From Bradyrhizobium sp. LTSP885 (GTDB lineage: Bacteria > Pseudomonadota > Alphaproteobacteria > Rhizobiales > Xanthobacteraceae), in the NCBI RefSeq assembly GCF_000938305.1, contig NZ_JYMT01000021.1, forward strand, positions 42,756-106,755: a DNA stretch of 64,000 nucleotides, in the 5' to 3' direction. The notes below the pieces were generated by a model, which saw only the letters and a program-made list of their open reading frames with translations, ran no database searches and was not told the DNA's origin. The position numbers were made by a program, and so were the translations under genes. Positions 60,408 through 64,000 of this stretch are shown one piece after another (within the stretch, counting starts at the first letter, position 1; each line of letters begins with the position of its first letter).

Positions 60408-61914
60408 CAGCGGCGGTCGGGGCCGCTTCGTGACCGTCGCCTCGGGTGCGAATGTGATGGCCGATCACCAGACCGGTCAGGCACAGCAGCAGCCCGAGCG
60501 CCGGCGGCGCAAACAGCGCCTCCTCCTGGAAGATGCCGTTGACCAGCACGACGATCGTGCCGAAGGCGGCGAGCCCTTGCGTGAGAATTCCGGAGGAGGC
60601 GTAGAGGCGCCATGCCTTCAGCGCCATGGCGAGGAAGAAACCCAGCGGCACCAGTGCAGCGATGCCCATCTGGTAGAGCAATACGCCGATGGCGCTCTCC
60701 ACCGCGCCCTCGATAGTGCCGGCCTGCTGCGCGGCGCTCCAGTCGATCGCGAAGTAGCCTTCGGTCAAATTGCCGCCAACGCCAAGTCCGCGGCCGAACG
60801 GGTTTTGCATGAAGCCGTTCCAGCCGCCCATGAACCCGATGACGTGAAAGTCGCCGATTTGCAGTCCGATATGGATAGCGACGATGACATAGAGGACGAG
60901 CGCAACGAACCCGGCCACGAGCGTGATGCTCGCGCCGAGCAGCCAGGTCGACGTCCAGGCAAACGCCACGAAGATGACCAGGATAAGCGCTCCCTTCACA
61001 CTGCAGAGAAGCAGCAGTGGTATTGCGGCCACGGCCAGCCAGCGATATCCGACCGAGAACAGGAACAGGATGGAGAATGCAATTCCGTAGCCGAAGCTGA
61101 TCGCGCTCATGTTCGGTCCGTGAATGCGCAGGATCGTCGACAGTCCGAAATCCTCGAACAGCGGGCTGTTGAGGAAGCCGAAGCGGAAGCGGTCGATGAG
61201 ATCCACCGGCACGTTGCCGGTTGCGCGCATCTGGGCTTCCCAGGCTCCGGAACGGGTCGCCTTGAGCTCGTCGAACTGCCAGAACGTGTAGCCATTGGTG
61301 ATATGGAGCCAGGCATCGCGGAACAGCAGTTCCATATATCCGCAGGCGATCAACAGCGTGGCGACGGCCACAAGGAAGGGCGTGATGCGGATTTCGAACG
61401 TCGCGGCGGTCAGCAGCGATAACTGAAAGAGAAACAGCGGCAGCGCAATGTTGCGCAGATAGAAGAGTGCCGCGCGCGGGTCTTGCGTGGCGCCGATCAC
61501 GAAATACACCGTGACGGTCGCCAGCGTGATGATCCCCCATGTCATGATCCGGTCGATGTCCGCAGACCGGTTGCGCTCGCGCAACAGATACAGCGCCAGT
61601 GTGACCAGCCACATCACCGAACAAACGAGGAAGTTGTAGCCCTTGACGAATTCCATCTCCGCTTCGGTCGACAGATATGACGACAGAATCGAGACAAACA
61701 GGTTCTGGAAGAGAATGATGAATATGGCGATCGACGGCGCATAGGCAGGCGCCGCGAGAACGATCGCGCAGCCGACCAGGGTTTCGACGACGATTGCGAG
61801 CGCGGGGTTGGCCGCCTGCAGGATTGGGACGAATGCGATCGATGCCACGGCGACGCCGAGTGCCGGAATCACATCGCCGGCCATCAGCGGCCGCTGGGCT
61901 ATGCCTGCTCGCAC
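60394..61914 (-). CDS. exopolysaccharide polymerase / O-antigen-ligase-like membrane protein
   Basis: 506 aa with 11-13 predicted membrane helices. A large periplasmic loop lies about residues 205-260 (FRDAWLHITNGYTFWQFDELKATRSGAWEAQMRATGN), and the PFGRGLGVGGN motif in the second half is typical of Wzy/WaaL/ExoQ-like proteins. The C-terminus is an Ala/His-rich cytoplasmic tail. With the glycosidase and BY-kinase-like genes upstream on the same strand it is likely part of an exopolysaccharide locus. Confidence 0.8.
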   Translation of the reverse strand: MRAGIAQRPLMAGDVIPALGVAVASIAFVPILQAANPALAIVVETLVGCAIVLAAPAYAPSIAIFIILFQNLFVSILSSYLSTEAEMEFVKGYNFLVCSVMWLVTLALYLLRERNRSADIDRIMTWGIITLATVTVYFVIGATQDPRAALFYLRNIALPLFLFQLSLLTAATFEIRITPFLVAVATLLIACGYMELLFRDAWLHITNGYTFWQFDELKATRSGAWEAQMRATGNVPVDLIDRFRFGFLNSPLFEDFGLSTILRIHGPNMSAISFGYGIAFSILFLFSVGYRWLAVAAIPLLLLCSVKGALILVIFVAFAWTSTWLLGASITLVAGFVALVLYVIVAIHIGLQIGDFHVIGFMGGWNGFMQNPFGRGLGVGGNLTEGYFAIDWSAAQQAGTIEGAVESAIGVLLYQMGIAALVPLGFFLAMALKAWRLYASSGILTQGLAAFGTIVVLVNGIFQEEALFAPPALGLLLCLTGLVIGHHIRTRGDGHEAAPTAAVTAV

Positions 61915-62003
61915 GAGCTCTGACCTAAACCGGACGCGTGGCGCGCCACACCCGAATGGTCGATCTAGCGGCTCAATGTGTAAGAACTGGTTAACCAGAC
62001 GGG

Positions 62004-63110
62004 CTAGCGCGCCCCGAGCAATACCTTAAGCACATCGGGATCAGCTTTGCCGGTGATTGCGTCCGCCAGGCCAAAGCCCTGCGATAGCTCCCAATGGGTC
62101 CAGCCCCAGCAATGCTGCCGGGCGTAGGCAGTGACTGCCGCGAGCCAGCGCAACCGGCTGTCGCGCGGGGCTCCGGCCTTGAGCACGCCGAATTCATTGA
62201 TGATGAGCGGACGTGAATATTGCTGCTGCCAGGCGGCACCAGGCTGGAGCCATTTGTCGATGCCGCGGTCGGGGATCGCGCGGTCCAGTATCGCGAGTGC
62301 CTTGCGCTTGTTCAGCGCAGCGAGTTGCTCCCGCAATCGCTGAACCTGCGGATCGTCGGCGCGGATCGGATAGGGCAATCCGGTGATGTCATGGAGCGGC
62401 TCGCTCGGATCCCAGTGGGCCTGATGGGTGAACGCCATCGGGTCATAGACGTGAATTGCATAGACGACGTTCGGATCGTCGAGCGGCATGAAGCCTGGCA
62501 GCGCATCGGCGCGCTGCCAGTTGACCGGACCGGTAATCAGCGTTGTCTGCGGAAGCAGCCGGCGAACGAATACGGCGAGTTCTTCGACTTCGTTCTGCCA
62601 CTGCGCGGCGTCGACCTCCGGCTCGTTCAACAGTTCCGCAAAGACCCGATCGGCTGGATAGTGCTGTATGACCCGCGCGAGCGCGGTCCAAGCATCCTTC
62701 ATCTCCTCCATCGCGCCGGGTGGATCATCCTTGTGCAGCGCATTGAAGCGCTTGCCGGAATGCAGGTCGACGGAGACGGCATAGCCAAGCGCAAGCAGGG
62801 TTTTTAACGCAGCATCGAGCGTATGCAGATGTTGGTCGCGATCCGCCGTCGTGGCGAAGCGCGGCATGATATCGTCGGCATGCACCGGCAGCCGGATGTG
62901 GGTCATGCCCGCCTTGCGCAGTTCGAGCAAGAGGCTGCGGGGCGGTGCTGACTGCGGATCGGCAATCCAGCCGTCGGCATTGACGCCGCGTGACAGGGCT
63001 TCGATCCGGTCCGCAGCGACACCTTCGATCAGGGACGGGCATGCCCCCGCGGCGGCGGACACCAGAATGGATGCGGCGGCGGTGATGGCAAGGATCGACC
63101 GCCGGGCCAT
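62004..63110 (-). CDS. glycoside hydrolase family 5 (cellulase-like) exported protein
   Basis: 368 aa with a Sec signal (RSILAITAAASILVSAAAGA). Catalytic residues stand in the expected GH5 places: acid/base Glu in FAELLNEPEVDA and nucleophile Glu in PLIINEFGVLKAG. Supporting motifs are MTHIRLPVHADD, VSVDLHSG, YAIHVYDPM and GWTHWELSQGFGL. It hydrolyses beta-glycan chains in the periplasm. In a polysaccharide locus it may trim or release exopolysaccharide during synthesis. Confidence 0.9.
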   Translation of the reverse strand: MARRSILAITAAASILVSAAAGACPSLIEGVAADRIEALSRGVNADGWIADPQSAPPRSLLLELRKAGMTHIRLPVHADDIMPRFATTADRDQHLHTLDAALKTLLALGYAVSVDLHSGKRFNALHKDDPPGAMEEMKDAWTALARVIQHYPADRVFAELLNEPEVDAAQWQNEVEELAVFVRRLLPQTTLITGPVNWQRADALPGFMPLDDPNVVYAIHVYDPMAFTHQAHWDPSEPLHDITGLPYPIRADDPQVQRLREQLAALNKRKALAILDRAIPDRGIDKWLQPGAAWQQQYSRPLIINEFGVLKAGAPRDSRLRWLAAVTAYARQHCWGWTHWELSQGFGLADAITGKADPDVLKVLLGAR

Positions 63111-63175
63111 TGGACGATCAGTTCGCGACGGCTGTTGCAGGAGCAGGGTGCGCGGCGGCCCGGCTGCCGCGGCGC

Positions 63176-64000
63176 TTACGCATACTGCTTGTCGTGCTGA
63201 TGACTTGCAGCGGTCGGCCGGAGCTCATTGAGGACGACGCCGACCAGCTTGCGCTGCGCGCCACCGAGCGCGGTGATGATGCCTTCCATGCAGTCGTTGA
63301 TATCGCGTTCGGCCGGCAGGACCGCGACGAGGCCGTCGGCAACGTCAAGCAGCTTGCGCTCCGCCGTGCCCCACGGCATCGGGGGCCCGTCCAGGATCAC
63401 AAGGTCGTAGCCACCGGCTGAGCGCGCCTGGGCGACCGCCTTGCGGATCGCCTCGCCGGCCTTGGCAGCGCTGCCCTGGATCGTAGGCAGGATCATGATG
63501 CCGTTCGCGGTGTTGACCGCGCGGGCGGCCTTGCTGCCAATGCTGAGCCAGCCGAGGCGGCTTGGTTCAGACTTGCCGAAATGCGCGACCTTGCTCGACA
63601 AGGCGTGGCTCGCACCATCGGCATCGATCATCAGAACCCTGGCGCCGCGGCGTGCCGCGGTCAGGGCGATGTTGAGCGCAACGATGCTGCGATCATGATC
63701 AGCGTCTGTGCCGATCACGGCCACCACGATGACGCCCTCGGGATTGGTCCGGTTGGCGAGCGCTGCGCACGTCTCCCACATCGTGGTCGAGAACGCCGAC
63801 TGGGAGGCGCCGGTGCGCAGGGTCGGCCAGCCGAACCGCGTGACGTCGGCGGTGTTGCCGCCGGTCAGGATTCCACCGAGCGTGCGCATTACGTCGGACT
63901 CCTGCAGCTCGGCAATAACGGGCTTCTCGATCAGGCCGACCGCAGGCTGCGGCGCGGGCCGTGGAGTGACCGGCTGTTTCGCCTTCGCGATAACGGCCTG
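63176..64000 (-). CDS. BY-kinase/CpsD-like ATPase with degenerate Walker A, partial (runs off right edge)
   Basis: The frame is open to position 64000, so the N-terminus lies outside the window; 274 residues are visible. The domain resembles the cytoplasmic part of ExoP/Wzc tyrosine autokinases: SAFSTTMWETCAALANR (RxxxE-like helix), RGARVLMIDADGASHAL (Walker A') and GGYDLVILDGPPMPWGTAERKLLDVADGLVAVLPAERD (Walker B and beyond). The P-loop position reads IGTDADHDRSIVAL, without the usual GK(S/T), so ATP binding or kinase activity is doubtful. The short end (HQHDKQYA) has a single Tyr rather than a Tyr cluster. It probably regulates chain length as a partner protein. Confidence 0.8.
   Translation of the reverse strand, partial: QAVIAKAKQPVTPRPAPQPAVGLIEKPVIAELQESDVMRTLGGILTGGNTADVTRFGWPTLRTGASQSAFSTTMWETCAALANRTNPEGVIVVAVIGTDADHDRSIVALNIALTAARRGARVLMIDADGASHALSSKVAHFGKSEPSRLGWLSIGSKAARAVNTANGIMILPTIQGSAAKAGEAIRKAVAQARSAGGYDLVILDGPPMPWGTAERKLLDVADGLVAVLPAERDINDCMEGIITALGGAQRKLVGVVLNELRPTAASHQHDKQYA

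Noticed and set aside
1..64000. tRNA, rRNA or transposase/IS elements
   Set aside because: None were recognised on either strand; the island uses a coding-gene target rather than a tRNA.

Overview
The window looks like the chromosome of a Bradyrhizobium-type alphaproteobacterium (Bradyrhizobiaceae). The flanks are GC-rich and strongly codon-biased. They carry many periplasmic-binding-protein transporters and flavin-dependent catabolic enzymes, and several intergenic palindromic repeats of kinds I know from Bradyrhizobium genomes. The assignment rests on protein style and these repeats, because there is no rRNA or other phylogenetic marker in the window.

Left flank (1-22.2 kb) is host catabolism and transport: a ModE-like regulator divergent from an Old Yellow Enzyme reductase, a GFA-family protein, a ThDP decarboxylase, an LLM flavin monooxygenase divergent from an M20 peptidase, an MFS symporter and an IclR regulator. 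Then come an alpha/beta hydrolase, a complete polar amino-acid ABC transporter with a D-amino-acid transaminase behind it, an AhpD-like protein, an EmrAB-type efflux pair with its divergent LysR regulator, and a secreted NHL beta-propeller protein. The flank ends in the 5' part of a tripartite-tricarboxylate-type (Bug/TctC) binding-protein gene.

The centre (22,221-42,541) is an integrated island of about 20.3 kb. It splits the Bug gene in frame at a 15-bp direct repeat (22,221-22,235 and 42,527-42,541). Removing one repeat plus the island would restore an intact 334-codon gene. The right half is the element's own machinery: PrimPol-helicase, a 5-bp-motif repeat cluster next to it, a Nu1-like terminase small subunit, two HTH proteins, an HK97-type prohead protease, an FtsH-type (M41) peptidase domain, and a tyrosine integrase ending against an excisionase-like gene. 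No capsid, portal, large terminase or tail gene was recognised, so it resembles a phage satellite or plasticity island rather than a prophage. The left half is AT-richer cargo: many small membrane proteins, a PD-(D/E)XK-like nuclease, a SRAP/YedK protein, a TIR-like protein translationally coupled to a DUF4231 (SLATT-like) membrane protein, and a zinc-ribbon plus deoxyribosyltransferase-like gene interrupted by one in-frame amber codon. The TIR/DUF4231 pair is the best candidate for a poorly described defence system.

Right flank (42.5-64 kb) returns to host genes: the 3' part of the Bug gene, a DUF3311/sodium:solute symporter pair, a 2-oxoacid (indolepyruvate) ferredoxin oxidoreductase with a divergent Lrp-type regulator, a class-C beta-lactamase-fold serine hydrolase, a highly structured non-coding repeat, and a three-gene catabolic operon (Ldh-type dehydrogenase, LLM monooxygenase, FAH-family hydrolase). 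A 5xGAF-GGDEF-EAL c-di-GMP protein and the start of an exopolysaccharide region (polymerase-like membrane protein, GH5 glycosidase, BY-kinase-like protein running off the right edge) close the window.
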